Notes: generated by a model from the letters alone, not told the origin. Shown: positions 41,299 to 50,708, counted from the first letter of the stretch. The stretch is DNA of 64,000 bases from Rhodococcus opacus (GCF_012396235.1 NZ_JAAXPA010000023.1:62001-126000); one strand, 5' to 3'. Made by a program: numbers and translations.

Positions 41299-42842
41299 CC
41301 CGCATCGTCACTGCCCTGGCGGTTGTTCTCGCGATCGTGCTCGGGGCCGCGACCACCGCGGCCGCGCAGGACACCGAACCCAAGCCCGGTGAGGACCGGT
41401 CGGTGGTGTGCCAGGGCGTGGAAGTCGCCGGCCAGGGGCTCGGCCAGCTGATTCCCGGTTTCGGCGGAGTCAACGTCCCGGGCCTGCCCAGCACCGGCGA
41501 GGTCGTCGGCAACTTGTCCGGCAGCCTCTGCGACAACAACGGCAACCCCGTCGGCGCGGTCAAGGACTTCGCGAGCGAACAGCTTCAGGAGCAGTGGGAT
41601 TCGCAGTTCGGGCACATTGTCACCTCGATCATCGACGGCATGTCGCAGGCGATGATCATGGCAATCACCTGGTGGATCAAGATTCCCAACGCCGACCTCG
41701 AATCGTTCGGACCCCTCGCCCAGATCAACGAATACACGCTCTGGATCCAGTCGTTCCTTCTGATCATCTCGATCGGATTCATGTCGCTCCGGCTGGCCGC
41801 GGCCCGGCGGCAACTGATGGTCGAGCAGGCCGAAGAGACCTTCCGGACCCTGTTCCGGGTGGTCGTCACCGCGGCGACGATGTCAGTGATTGTCGCGCTC
41901 GCGACCCGCGCCGGTGATGCGTTCGCGATCGAGATCGTCAACGCGACCTCGAACAACGACCCCGCCGGGACCGTGCAGTCGATGATGGTCCTCAACGCCT
42001 ACTCCGGCATGGCGCCGGGACTGATGCTGATCATTGGATTCTTCGGCGCGTTCGGCGCGCTCGCACAAGCGTTCATGATGCCGATCCGGCAAGGATTCCT
42101 CATCGTGGCCGTCGCCGCCCTGCCCGTCGCGGCCGCGGCGAGCGGAACCAAGACCGGCTCCCAGTCCTACGACAAACTCCTCGCCTGGGTGATCGCGTTC
42201 TGCCTGTTCAAACCGGTCGCATCGTTTGCGTACGCGATGGCGTTCTTGACCACCCAATCCTCCGCGCTCGCCGTCCCCGAAGGTCAGACCCCGACTCTCC
42301 AACAGTTCCAGTACTCGCTGATCGGAATCGTGCTGCTCGCCGCCACGGCGCTCGTCCTTCCGGCGCTGATGCGGATCATCACCCCCGCGATCTCGGCGGT
42401 CGGCAGCGGCGGCTCCGGAGCAAAGGCCACCGCCGGGGCACTTCTCGCCGGTGCAGCCCTGCTGACCGGCGGCAAAGCTCTCGGCGGCAAACTCGCCGGC
42501 GGCAAGGCAGTCCCGCCCGGAGGCGGATTCTCCGGCGGCGGTGGCGGAAGCGGCACACCCGGTCTCGTCGGCGGCGGCGGAAACCCGGGGAACGGCAGCG
42601 GTAGCCGCGGGAACAACAGCGGAAGCCGAGGCACCCCGTCCACCCCCGGGCCCCGCCAAGGCGGGCCCCGCGGCAACGGGGCGAATGCCGGCAGCGGCCC
42701 GAAGAAGGGCAGCGGCGCGAAGGCCAGCAAATGGGTCGGAGCCGGAGGAGGCCGCGGTAGCAGGTCCGTCGACAGCGCCGCCGGTGACCTCGCCGGGGAC
42801 AACTACGCCCACCCCACCAGCCGCCACAACATCCCGCGATGA
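41283..42842 (+). CDS. Polytopic membrane channel protein (VirB6/TrbL-like)
   Basis: A 519-residue protein. A signal-like start (TALAVVLAIVLGAATTAAAQ) is followed by an outer segment with two cysteines, then six to seven membrane helices between about 115 and 390 (LWIQSFLLIISIGFMSLRLA, GLMLIIGFFGAFGALAQAFM, LLAWVIAFCLFKPVASFAYA). The C-terminal 130 residues are Gly/Ser/Pro/Asn-rich and disordered. This is the VirB6/TrbL type of inner-membrane channel. Its ATG lies within the preceding gene (16-bp overlap). Confidence 0.75.
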   Translation: MGRQLTRIVTALAVVLAIVLGAATTAAAQDTEPKPGEDRSVVCQGVEVAGQGLGQLIPGFGGVNVPGLPSTGEVVGNLSGSLCDNNGNPVGAVKDFASEQLQEQWDSQFGHIVTSIIDGMSQAMIMAITWWIKIPNADLESFGPLAQINEYTLWIQSFLLIISIGFMSLRLAAARRQLMVEQAEETFRTLFRVVVTAATMSVIVALATRAGDAFAIEIVNATSNNDPAGTVQSMMVLNAYSGMAPGLMLIIGFFGAFGALAQAFMMPIRQGFLIVAVAALPVAAAASGTKTGSQSYDKLLAWVIAFCLFKPVASFAYAMAFLTTQSSALAVPEGQTPTLQQFQYSLIGIVLLAATALVLPALMRIITPAISAVGSGGSGAKATAGALLAGAALLTGGKALGGKLAGGKAVPPGGGFSGGGGGSGTPGLVGGGGNPGNGSGSRGNNSGSRGTPSTPGPRQGGPRGNGANAGSGPKKGSGAKASKWVGAGGGRGSRSVDSAAGDLAGDNYAHPTSRHNIPR

Positions 42843-42855
42843 CCAGGAGATACCG

Positions 42856-43026
42856 ATGACCAGTGAGATTGCGCGAATCCAGTTCGGGAAGACCGCCGAC
42901 GTGTGCGAGCTCTACCGAGCTGGCGTGTTGCCGCCGGTAGAGGCTTTCCGCGCCGCCGATCCCGGCTCGTGCGACGTTGACCACGCACCGACCTCGCTGC
43001 CGCCCAACGGTGGTGATCGTCGGTGA
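42856..43026 (+). CDS. 56-aa T4SS operon protein
   Basis: A small protein with a strong ribosome site (AGGAGA) (MTSEIARIQFGKTADVCELY, RAGVLPPVEAFRAADPGSC). It is wedged between the channel gene and the SCO6880-type gene, whose GTG overlaps its stop. Two cysteines. Function unknown, but its position makes it part of the machinery or its regulation. Confidence 0.55.
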   Translation: MTSEIARIQFGKTADVCELYRAGVLPPVEAFRAADPGSCDVDHAPTSLPPNGGDRR

Positions 43027-44519
43027 GCGCGACCCGAACGAACAGCGAACCGCAGGTCTATCTCGGCGGCCGGGCACCTCGAAATGAAGGCGTCATGGGC
43101 CTGTCCGGACCAGTGACCTGGTTCATCCTCGGCACGCTAATCATCTCGCTGCTCGTACTCATGCGCTGGGGCCTCAAAGTCGGCGCGATCACCGGCGGGG
43201 TCCTCCTGCTGGCCGTCGTCCCCATGGTCCTCAAACGTCACGGCCTCACCGGATACGAAAGGTCCCTTCTGGCAATGCAATTCTTCGGCGCACTCCGACG
43301 TAAGGAGAACATCTACCGCGGCGGCTTGTTCTCCGAGATGCCCGGCGGGAAATCGCAGCTCCCCGGCGTCCTGGCCCCGACGAAGATGTACGAGGGCGAA
43401 GACAGCGCCGGCTACCGGTTCGGCATGATCCACATGCCGAAGACGAACCAGTACACGATCGTGATGCGCGCCTGGCCGCAGGGCGACGAGGCCGTCGACC
43501 GAGGGCTGGTCAACCAGTGGGTCGGGGAGTGGGGAATCGTCCTGGCCTCTGCGGGTCTGACCAGTGACATCGAGGGAATCGTCCCGGTCCTCGACACCGT
43601 CCCCGAGACCGGCAACGCCCTGCTCACCCAGGCCCGGGCCATCACCCGCGTGGACGCCCCGGCGCTGGCGAAGGCCGTGGTGTTCGAAGGCGCGACCGAG
43701 TTCCACCGCGACGAAGTGCAACTCGCGGCCCGCGTGGCGATCACCTTCGCCGCGACCACCGATGAACGCAAGAAGGACCCCGGTGCGCAGGCCGTCGAGA
43801 TCGGGCGCCGTCTGCCCGGCATCCGCGCCGCCATCGAGGCCTCCGGTGTCGCGGTGCGCCCGATGACCGCCGCCGAGATCACCGGGGTGGTGCGCCGCTC
43901 GTTCGACCCGGCATCGCAGCTGACGATCGAACGGGCCGAAGCCACCGGCGACGACCACGGGATCACCTGGGACAACGCCGGTCCCATCTCGCACGAGAAC
44001 AAGTGGGAAGAGTACTGGCACGACGGCGGCCGGTCCGTGACCTGGCTGATGAGCGCGGGCCCGAAGAGCGCCGTCGACGAATCAACGCTGCGACGTCTGA
44101 TCGCCCCGCACCCGGACCTTCCCCGCAAGCGCGTCGCAATCGTCTACCGCCCACACCGGGCCGCGGACGCGGTCAAGATCATCGACGACGACTACCGCAA
44201 CGCGATCGTCGCCGCTCAGAACCGCAACCGGGGCATCAGCTCGGCCGCCGCCCAGATCGACGTCGAACTCGCCGAACGGTCCCGCGACGAACTCGCCCGC
44301 GGACACGGCGCCACCCGCATCGGGCTGCTGATCACCGTCACCGAACCGATCGAGGCCGACATGCCCCGAATCGATGCCCTGGTCAACGACCTGGCTGTGC
44401 AGTGCCAGCTCAACATTCGCCGCTGCTACCGGTTCCAGGACGCGGCATTCGCCGCCTCCCTCGGCATCGGTGTGCTGCTGCCCGACCACGCGTCGATGCC
44501 GTCGGCGCTGACCGCCTAG
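43023..44519 (+). CDS. SCO6880-family T4SS protein
   Basis: A 498-residue protein with two membrane helices near the start (about 30-45 and 52-68: VTWFILGTLIISLLVLMRWG and VGAITGGVLLLAVVPMVLK) and a long cytoplasmic part (KMYEGEDSAGYRFGMIHMPK, FEGATEFHRDEVQLAARVAI). This matches the SCO6880 family, which is found next to VirB4-like ATPases in actinobacterial conjugation operons and resembles PrgI plus the N-terminal half of VirB4. It therefore probably forms the membrane base for the ATPase encoded next. Confidence 0.85.
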   Translation: MSATRTNSEPQVYLGGRAPRNEGVMGLSGPVTWFILGTLIISLLVLMRWGLKVGAITGGVLLLAVVPMVLKRHGLTGYERSLLAMQFFGALRRKENIYRGGLFSEMPGGKSQLPGVLAPTKMYEGEDSAGYRFGMIHMPKTNQYTIVMRAWPQGDEAVDRGLVNQWVGEWGIVLASAGLTSDIEGIVPVLDTVPETGNALLTQARAITRVDAPALAKAVVFEGATEFHRDEVQLAARVAITFAATTDERKKDPGAQAVEIGRRLPGIRAAIEASGVAVRPMTAAEITGVVRRSFDPASQLTIERAEATGDDHGITWDNAGPISHENKWEEYWHDGGRSVTWLMSAGPKSAVDESTLRRLIAPHPDLPRKRVAIVYRPHRAADAVKIIDDDYRNAIVAAQNRNRGISSAAAQIDVELAERSRDELARGHGATRIGLLITVTEPIEADMPRIDALVNDLAVQCQLNIRRCYRFQDAAFAASLGIGVLLPDHASMPSALTA

Positions 44520-44537
44520 AAGAAGGACGGCACACTG

Positions 44538-46208
44538 ATGTTCGAGATCATGACGCCCGAACAGCGGGCCAAGTATCAGACCCGTGTCTACGCCGGTGGA
44601 ATCGGCGGTGCATGGGCGAAGTTCAAGATCCGCACCGACGACAACCGTCGCCGCAACGCGAGCGCCCGCGAGCGCACCGAGCTGAACACCACCGCGGGTG
44701 GCCCGAAGCTGAGCGATCGGGGCCACCGCGGTGCCGGCGGCGGCCGCGCCGCATCGGTCGGCAAGCAACCCGAACTGCGCTCGACGAGTGTGCACGCTGC
44801 CGGCGCGTTCTGGCCGTGGTCCGTCGGCGCAGGTGCCCCCGCGGTCGGGCCGGTGATCGGCAGCCACCTGGTCACCCACGCCCCGGTCTCGTTCGGGCTG
44901 CTCAACTGGTTCCGCCGCGGCTTCATCACCGCCCCGGTCGCGTTTGTCCTGGGCCTCAACGGCTACGGCAAGTCCTCATTCGTCCGCAAAGTGATTCTCG
45001 GCGCGATGGCACAAGGGGTGACCGCGCTATTCCTCGCCGACAAGAAACCCGACTACCGCAAGATCGTCGAGGAAGTCGCCGGTACAGACGCGGTCGTCGA
45101 TGTCGGCTACGCCTTCGGACACATCAACCCACTGGCCGGTGGTGTGCTCGGGTCGATCATCCCGCGACTGGCCGCGTTCCCCGATCTGCAGCTGCGTTGG
45201 CTCGAGGAACTGCGGGGCCGCCAGACCGAGACTGTGAGCGCCCTGATCGAGTTGCGGCGGGGACAAGCGATTGAGGACTGGGAAGAGTCGATCGTCGGCT
45301 CGGCGATCGCGATCCTGTTCGACGAGAAGGGCTTCACCCCCGACGAGCCGCCGCTGCTCGAGGACATGCTCGGCCTGATCATCGAGGGACACCCCCAGCT
45401 CCTCGAAGACGCCGGAGTCGACACCATCGAGGACTACCGCGAGGCGGTGCGGCCGCTGCGCCGCTCCCTGCGTGCCTTCGTCAACCCCAAGAGCCGGTTC
45501 GGGCGGATCTTCAACGGACAGACCACCCATCCACTCAGTCTCGATCACCCGGCGATCGGTTTCGACGTCTCCCACATCCCCAACGGGGACAAGAAGCTGC
45601 GAGCTGCGGTGATGCTGGTGTGCTGGTCGGACGGATTCGCCCTGATCGACGCAGCGAACGCCCTGACCGACGCGGGCCTGGCTCCGCAGCGGTTCTTCGA
45701 AGCGGTCATGGATGAAATCTGGGATGTGCTCGGACTGGGCCCATTCATGGTTGACCGAATCGATGCCCTCACCCGCCTGAACCGGCAGATCGCCACCGGG
45801 CTGTGGATGATCACCCACTCGATGGCGGACCTCGAGACCGCCGCCGACGGCGCCACCACCTCCCGGGCGGTCGGATTCCTCGAGCGCGCCCGGGTGAAGA
45901 TCATCGGCCCGATCCCGGAGAAGGAAATCGACCGCCTCGACGGCGTGGTCACCTTCACCGACACCGAAGCCGACATGGTCACCAAGTGGTCGTCCCCGCC
46001 GCCGATGACCGGTGAGCAGCCGCGGGAAGACCAGCCCGCCCCGCCCCCGCCGGGAACCGGAAACGTGCTGATCAAGACCGGTGACGACCCGCGCGCCCCC
46101 GGAATCCCGGTGCACGTGATCTTCACCCGCTCCGAGATCGAATCCGGAGTCCACAACACCAACGCCCGCTACACCGACACCGTCGCCCGTGAGGAGGACG
46201 CCGCGTGA
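44538..46208 (+). CDS. VirB4-like conjugation ATPase
   Basis: A 556-residue ATPase. Walker A GLNGYGKSS at about 139-147, then VTALFLADKKPDYRKIVEEV, Walker B FEAVMDEIWDVL at about 390-401 and a late motif TGLWMITHSMADLETA. It corresponds to the C-terminal ATPase half of VirB4/TraE and pairs with the SCO6880-type protein before it. It would energise assembly of the channel. AGAAGGACG precedes the ATG; the stop overlaps the next GTG. Confidence 0.85.
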   Translation: MFEIMTPEQRAKYQTRVYAGGIGGAWAKFKIRTDDNRRRNASARERTELNTTAGGPKLSDRGHRGAGGGRAASVGKQPELRSTSVHAAGAFWPWSVGAGAPAVGPVIGSHLVTHAPVSFGLLNWFRRGFITAPVAFVLGLNGYGKSSFVRKVILGAMAQGVTALFLADKKPDYRKIVEEVAGTDAVVDVGYAFGHINPLAGGVLGSIIPRLAAFPDLQLRWLEELRGRQTETVSALIELRRGQAIEDWEESIVGSAIAILFDEKGFTPDEPPLLEDMLGLIIEGHPQLLEDAGVDTIEDYREAVRPLRRSLRAFVNPKSRFGRIFNGQTTHPLSLDHPAIGFDVSHIPNGDKKLRAAVMLVCWSDGFALIDAANALTDAGLAPQRFFEAVMDEIWDVLGLGPFMVDRIDALTRLNRQIATGLWMITHSMADLETAADGATTSRAVGFLERARVKIIGPIPEKEIDRLDGVVTFTDTEADMVTKWSSPPPMTGEQPREDQPAPPPPGTGNVLIKTGDDPRAPGIPVHVIFTRSEIESGVHNTNARYTDTVAREEDAA

Positions 46209-46507
46209 TCCCGCAACGCCGCTACCGGGATGTCTCCCCGGAACTGAGGACCGCCGCCGTCAAAAGTGTCGCCCTCCTCCAGAACGAGGTGTCCTCCCGT
46301 TGGCGGGCGATCCAGCTCGTCGCCGAAGCCACCGGTGTGCACCCGAACACGCTGCGTAACTGGGTCGAAGCGCACCCCGACGGACCCCGGTCCCCGCGGC
46401 GCGACCTCGAACGCGAACTGCGCGAACGGGATGCGGCGCTGGCCGCGGCGTCGGAGATGATCGCCGACCTGTCGTCGCGGATCCGCGACCACGCCGGGCG
46501 GGACTGA
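46205..46507 (+). CDS. HTH protein resembling IS3-type OrfA, inside the T4SS operon
   Basis: A 100-residue protein: VKSVALLQNEVSSRWRAIQL then VAEATGVHPNTLRNWVEAHP is the HTH of transposase-8/IS3 OrfA proteins, followed by a short coiled coil (LERELRERDAALAAASEMIA). No OrfB or inverted repeats are nearby, and the GTG overlaps the VirB4 stop (GTGA), so it looks like a domesticated DNA-binding protein co-expressed with the machinery, perhaps as its regulator. Confidence 0.6.
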   Translation: MIPQRRYRDVSPELRTAAVKSVALLQNEVSSRWRAIQLVAEATGVHPNTLRNWVEAHPDGPRSPRRDLERELRERDAALAAASEMIADLSSRIRDHAGRD

Positions 46508-46515
46508 ACCCGGAC

Positions 46516-48204
46516 GTGGACATCAAGAAGCTGGTCGCCGTTGCCGTGGCCGCCGTGTTGGGACTCGTGCTGCTGGTGGTCGTCGTCGCCTCCGACAGCG
46601 GCAACGAGTGCCCGGCCCCGGCGACGCCCGGCGGCGGCACAGCTCCTGCCGGATCACTGGTCAAACCGACCAAGTCCGGCACCACCACGCTGACCTCGGG
46701 GTTCGGTCCGCGGTGGGGGACCGAGCACCGGGGCATCGACTTCGCCGGCGAGGTCGGCACTCCCATCTACGCGTTCACCGATGGCCGGGTCATCGCTGCC
46801 GGTCCCGCCTCCGGATTCGGGAACTGGATCATCGTCGATCATCAGATCGACGGGAAGGTGGTTTCGACCGTCTACGGGCACATGTTCGACGACGGTGTGC
46901 TGGTCAAGGCCGGTGACCGGGTGTCCGCCGGGCAGGAGATCGGCCGTATCGGCAACGCCGGCGACACCACCGGCGCGCACCTGCACTTCGAGGTCTGGGA
47001 CGGGGGCCGTCTCCCGGACGGTGTCGGCACCGCCGTGGACCCGGCTTCCTGGGTGAACCAGGCCATCGAGCCCGGCCAGGCACCGGCTCCCGAGACAGGG
47101 GAGGGGGACGGTGGGGCGCCGACCTCGCCCGGCACCGGCGCGGCCCCGGGGCTCGCGGTCTACAACGCCCGCCAACTCGCGATCGCCAAGCAGGCCGTCG
47201 CGATCGGGGAAGCGATGGGTGTCTCCGAGCGCGGCATCACCGTCGCCCTCGCCACGATCGGCCGCGAGTCGACGTTCCGGATGCTCGCAAGCTCCGTGGT
47301 GCCCGAATCCCTGAACTACCCGCACGACGGCGTCGGCAGCGACAACAAGTCCGTCAACCAGTACCAGCAGCAGGTCGGGATCTGGGGAACGGTCGAAGAG
47401 TTGATGAACCCGGTGACCGCGAACGTGAAGTTCTACCAGGCCCTTCTGCAGGTCTCCGGGTGGGAGTCGATGCCGGTCACCCTCGCCGCTCAGACCGTGC
47501 AGGCATCGGCGCACCCGGAGGCGTACGCCCCGTGGGAAGACGCCGCGCACGCCATGTACAGCGAGTTCAAGGGTGCGAGTATGGAACTCACCCCCGACGA
47601 ACTGTCGCAGATTTCGTCCGCCGGTCGGGCTACGGCCGTCGCAGCGGGAGGCATCTTGCCCGATGCGTGCCCACCCGCAGGCGGCGAGCACGGTCCGCTT
47701 GCACCGGGCCCGTTCGGGCAGAAGGTCATCGAGGCCGCGTCCCGTTGGCTGGGCACCGAATACGCCTGGGGCGGCGGTGACGTGAATGGTCCCACCCGCG
47801 GGATCAGCGACGGCGGCGGCGCGGCCGACGCCCACGGGGACACCAGCAGGATCGGCTTCGACTGCTCCGGCCTGACCCTCTACGCCGTCTACCAGGCATC
47901 CGGGGGTGCGATCAGTCTGCCGCACTTCACCGGAGACCACTCCAACCCCGGCCAGCTCTACGACGCTCGCGGGCAGGACATTCCGTTCGACCAGAAGCAA
48001 CCCGGTGACTTGATCTATTTCGGGTCCGGTGGCAGCACCCACCACGTCGGCATCTACCACGGCGTCAAAGACGGCCAGGACATGCTCCTGGGCGCCCCGC
48101 AATCAGGCGATGTCGTCTCCATCCAGCCGCTGTCCAACTGGGCCGGCGAAGAAATGTACGTCCGCCGGTTCGGCGACCAACCCACAGAAAGGCAACCTCA
48201 GTGA
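46516..48204 (+). CDS. Three-module peptidoglycan hydrolase (M23, transglycosylase-like, NlpC/P60)
   Basis: A 562-residue enzyme with an N-terminal membrane helix (about 6-25). Module 1, 55-185, is an M23 endopeptidase: HRGID (His71, Asp75) and AHLHFEV (His155, His157). Module 2, 215-355, is helical with GRESTF (Glu251) and looks lysozyme/transglycosylase-like. Module 3, 398-560, is NlpC/P60: FDCSGL (Cys450) and HHVGIYHG (His510). Such wall-cutting proteins (TcpG/VirB1 type) open the peptidoglycan for the DNA channel. Three different cleavage types in one chain is unusual. GTG start, 8 bp after the HTH gene. Confidence 0.85.
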   Translation: MDIKKLVAVAVAAVLGLVLLVVVVASDSGNECPAPATPGGGTAPAGSLVKPTKSGTTTLTSGFGPRWGTEHRGIDFAGEVGTPIYAFTDGRVIAAGPASGFGNWIIVDHQIDGKVVSTVYGHMFDDGVLVKAGDRVSAGQEIGRIGNAGDTTGAHLHFEVWDGGRLPDGVGTAVDPASWVNQAIEPGQAPAPETGEGDGGAPTSPGTGAAPGLAVYNARQLAIAKQAVAIGEAMGVSERGITVALATIGRESTFRMLASSVVPESLNYPHDGVGSDNKSVNQYQQQVGIWGTVEELMNPVTANVKFYQALLQVSGWESMPVTLAAQTVQASAHPEAYAPWEDAAHAMYSEFKGASMELTPDELSQISSAGRATAVAAGGILPDACPPAGGEHGPLAPGPFGQKVIEAASRWLGTEYAWGGGDVNGPTRGISDGGGAADAHGDTSRIGFDCSGLTLYAVYQASGGAISLPHFTGDHSNPGQLYDARGQDIPFDQKQPGDLIYFGSGGSTHHVGIYHGVKDGQDMLLGAPQSGDVVSIQPLSNWAGEEMYVRRFGDQPTERQPQ

Positions 48205-49097
48205 TGAACCCGATTGTTCTCGATCTCGGCGGTGGACCGACGCGGTCCCCGAAGTTCTGGGCTGGCGCCTCGGCGGCGGCGATCCTGATCCTCGGGGGCT
48301 GCGCGCCCCAAGCAGAGGAGCCGTCAACGCAGCCACCCACCACACAGGACACCATGTCCGTTGTCGATGTCGCGGACGCCGACCGTGCAGTCACACCGAC
48401 GATCGACGATCTCGGTCGACTGGTGTTCACGGCGCCACGATCCGAAATGAGCATCCCGCAAGGGAAATGCGCTGACCTGGACACCAGTGACCCGCAGCTC
48501 CGCGACGGAACACTGGTGTGGGCGCGGGTGGCGGGCACCACCGTGCCGATGTCGACGACCGACGGCCCGCCGGTAGTCGATCAGGTCGGTCCGCCACGCG
48601 GGATCTCTGCGACTGCTCGCGGAGCCGCTCTGGCAGGGCTCAATCTGATCAACGCCGCCGCCCGCAGCGCCGCATCCGCGGTCGAGGTGATCAGCGTGGC
48701 CTCGACTGCCGCGCCGGATGCCTCACCCGAGATGCTCGATCGCCAACCGCTCATCGACCGGATCGTCAACGCTGCTGACGTTGATTCGCCCGGCGCCGGT
48801 CCGGCCCCGCAGTGGGCGACGCCGGTCACCGACGTTGTCGCATACCGGGTCCGTGGGTGGAGTAACCAGAATCCGCAGCACGCGATCGTCGACTATGCCT
48901 CGCCGAGCAGCCCAGACCGCTACACCGCCCGCTCCTTTGTCGTGCACTGGGTGGACGACAAGTGGCGCCTGGAAGTGGACCACGACGGGCCGACGACGCA
49001 CACCGCGGAGGTCGACAACCTCGACGGATGGACCCACTTCCCGACGACCGACTCCACCGTGCGCGTCTGCGGGCAAGAGCAGGACTCCGTCCGATGA
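48204..49097 (+). CDS. Lipoprotein, third member of the GAALAA-motif group
   Basis: A 297-residue protein with a lipobox LILGGC at about 28-33 (start ATG 48204, or GTG 48201). The globular part has GISATARGAALAGLNLINAA at about 132-151, then ARSFVVHWVDDKWRLEVDHD and LDGWTHFP at the end, matching the two proteins at 39,701 and 40,390. It probably shares their NTF2/VirB8-like fold and works in the outer part of the channel. The stop overlaps the following ATG. Confidence 0.6.
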   Translation: MNPIVLDLGGGPTRSPKFWAGASAAAILILGGCAPQAEEPSTQPPTTQDTMSVVDVADADRAVTPTIDDLGRLVFTAPRSEMSIPQGKCADLDTSDPQLRDGTLVWARVAGTTVPMSTTDGPPVVDQVGPPRGISATARGAALAGLNLINAAARSAASAVEVISVASTAAPDASPEMLDRQPLIDRIVNAADVDSPGAGPAPQWATPVTDVVAYRVRGWSNQNPQHAIVDYASPSSPDRYTARSFVVHWVDDKWRLEVDHDGPTTHTAEVDNLDGWTHFPTTDSTVRVCGQEQDSVR

Positions 49098-49321
49098 CGG
49101 CCACCGCGCAGGTCATTGGCGCACCGCTCGGGCAGCACTTGGAGTGGATCTTCTCCTGGATTGCGCTCGTCGCCGGCGCGGTCATCGTGACAGTGGCGGG
49201 CGCCGCGTACGGGTGGCGGCGGTGGACCCAGAGGACGGGCGAGGGATCACCCGGGATCTGGTTGTTCTTCGGATTCACGCTCATGTTGACCGGATCTACC
49301 AGCACTTACCCATTCCTCTAG
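49094..49321 (+). CDS. Small two-helix membrane protein
   Basis: A 75-residue protein (MTATAQVIGAPLGQHLEWIF) with helices at about 17-40 (FSWIALVAGAVIVTVAGAAY) and 53-72 (IWLFFGFTLMLTGSTSTYPF). ATG overlaps the preceding stop (ATGA). Unknown role within the T4SS operon; a VirB3-like role is possible. Confidence 0.5.
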   Translation: MTATAQVIGAPLGQHLEWIFSWIALVAGAVIVTVAGAAYGWRRWTQRTGEGSPGIWLFFGFTLMLTGSTSTYPFL

Positions 49322-49375
49322 GCGGCTTCACACGACCGGACACAGACCGACTCAGAACACGAAGGGACAGGGCAC

Positions 49376-50059
49376 ATGACGGAAAACGTGACCGAGAACC
49401 CCGCACCGAAGAGCGCGGCTATCAAGAGTTGGGGCCAGGAAGAAGTCGCCCCGCACAACTGGGCTGCCAAGGTGCTGGGCGACCAGACCGAAATCCTCGA
49501 GGCGAACGGATGGCAGGTCACCGAACGTCAACGCGACCTCGCGTACCTGTCGGCGCTGGAAGCACTTGATGCCGAGGTTCTCCGGCGGCCGCTGCGGGGA
49601 CCTGGTCAACCCTCCCCGGCGTACGCCAGCACGATTCACCAGATCACGGCCACCGAACTGCGGAAGGTCGCCGGTGAGCCGGCCCCGGTCAAGCCCTGGG
49701 AGAGGGTGTCGCTGGGACTGCTTGTGGCGGTGGCAGCGATTACGGTCGGCCTCACCTGGAAGGTGGCGCGGGACATCGCCAGTGAGTTCCTCCGGATCGA
49801 CGACACACTCTGGTTGGGGCCCGAACGGCACCAGACAGCAGCGAACTGGCTGTTCTGGATCGGACAGACCGGTGCCGTCGCCGCCGCGCTCCTGCTGGTG
49901 CCCGCGCTGGTCGCCGCGGTGGTCACGGTCGTGCGCCGCGTCCGACCGCGATACAGCCGTGAGGCATCGGTCCTGGTCCTCGTCGCAATCGTGGTGTGCG
50001 TGGCCACGGTGGTCGCGATGCTCACCAGCGCGTTCATGCTCGCCGGGCTGAGCCGGTGA
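49376..50059 (+). CDS. Three-helix membrane protein
   Basis: A 227-residue protein with a soluble first half (WAAKVLGDQTEILEANGWQV) and three membrane helices (about 110-130, 158-183 and 193-222). GAAGGGA precedes the ATG. Located in the middle of the T4SS operon; family not recognised. Confidence 0.55.
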   Translation: MTENVTENPAPKSAAIKSWGQEEVAPHNWAAKVLGDQTEILEANGWQVTERQRDLAYLSALEALDAEVLRRPLRGPGQPSPAYASTIHQITATELRKVAGEPAPVKPWERVSLGLLVAVAAITVGLTWKVARDIASEFLRIDDTLWLGPERHQTAANWLFWIGQTGAVAAALLLVPALVAAVVTVVRRVRPRYSREASVLVLVAIVVCVATVVAMLTSAFMLAGLSR

Positions 50060-50063
50060 CGAC

Positions 50064-50660
50064 ATGAATCGGCATCACAGCAGGACGATCCGTGGCAGCG
50101 TCGCCGCCGCGATGGTGACGGTGACCATGTTGGCGGCCGGGTGCGGCAGCTCCGACGACGGGCATGACCATGCCGCCGAACCGATGGATTCCGGTGGTCC
50201 GACGGCAACATTGACAACGCCACCACCGCCGCAGCTGCCGGAACAGTTCAGCGGTGTCGATCAGAACGATCCGGAAGCGGTGATGGTCGCCGCCGCGCAG
50301 GCCCTGTTCAGCTACACCCCCGCGACGGACCCGACGCAGGCTGCTGGCGCCGACCGGGCCGCAGCGCTGCTCGACGAGCGGTTCTACGCCGAGAACAAGG
50401 CGGGGTTCTCCGTGCTGGCACCGATCACCGGTGCCCAGTGGGACCGGTGGGCGAGTGAGAACGCGACCGTGACAGCCCGCGCGGCGGTGACCGGGGACAA
50501 CCATCCACCGGACGCGCCGGCCCGGATCTCGCGGGTGGTAGCCGTCACCCAGACCGCGACCACCCCAGCCGGAGCGGTGCTCGGCGAATCCACGGTGGCG
50601 GTCTACATGAGTGCAACCCGTCTCGGGGTGTGGCGGGTGAGCGCTCTGACCGTCCGCTGA
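50064..50660 (+). CDS. Small lipoprotein of the T4SS operon
   Basis: A 198-residue lipoprotein: signal peptide with lipobox LAAGC (Cys about 27), then an Asp/Pro-rich linker and a domain of NTF2-like size (AVMVAAAQALFSYTPATDPT, AQWDRWASENATVTARAAVT, VAVYMSATRLGVWRVSALTV). It resembles VirB8-like outer domains. It starts 4 bp after the previous stop. Confidence 0.6.
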   Translation: MNRHHSRTIRGSVAAAMVTVTMLAAGCGSSDDGHDHAAEPMDSGGPTATLTTPPPPQLPEQFSGVDQNDPEAVMVAAAQALFSYTPATDPTQAAGADRAAALLDERFYAENKAGFSVLAPITGAQWDRWASENATVTARAAVTGDNHPPDAPARISRVVAVTQTATTPAGAVLGESTVAVYMSATRLGVWRVSALTVR

Positions 50661-50708
50661 CACCGGACAGGCGTGACCGACAACTGCAACGACATTGGAG
50701 GAGTGATG

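Noticed and set aside
46205-46507. An insertion sequence
   Set aside because: Only an OrfA-like gene is present; there is no OrfB, no terminal inverted repeats and no target duplication, and the gene is fused into the operon by overlap.
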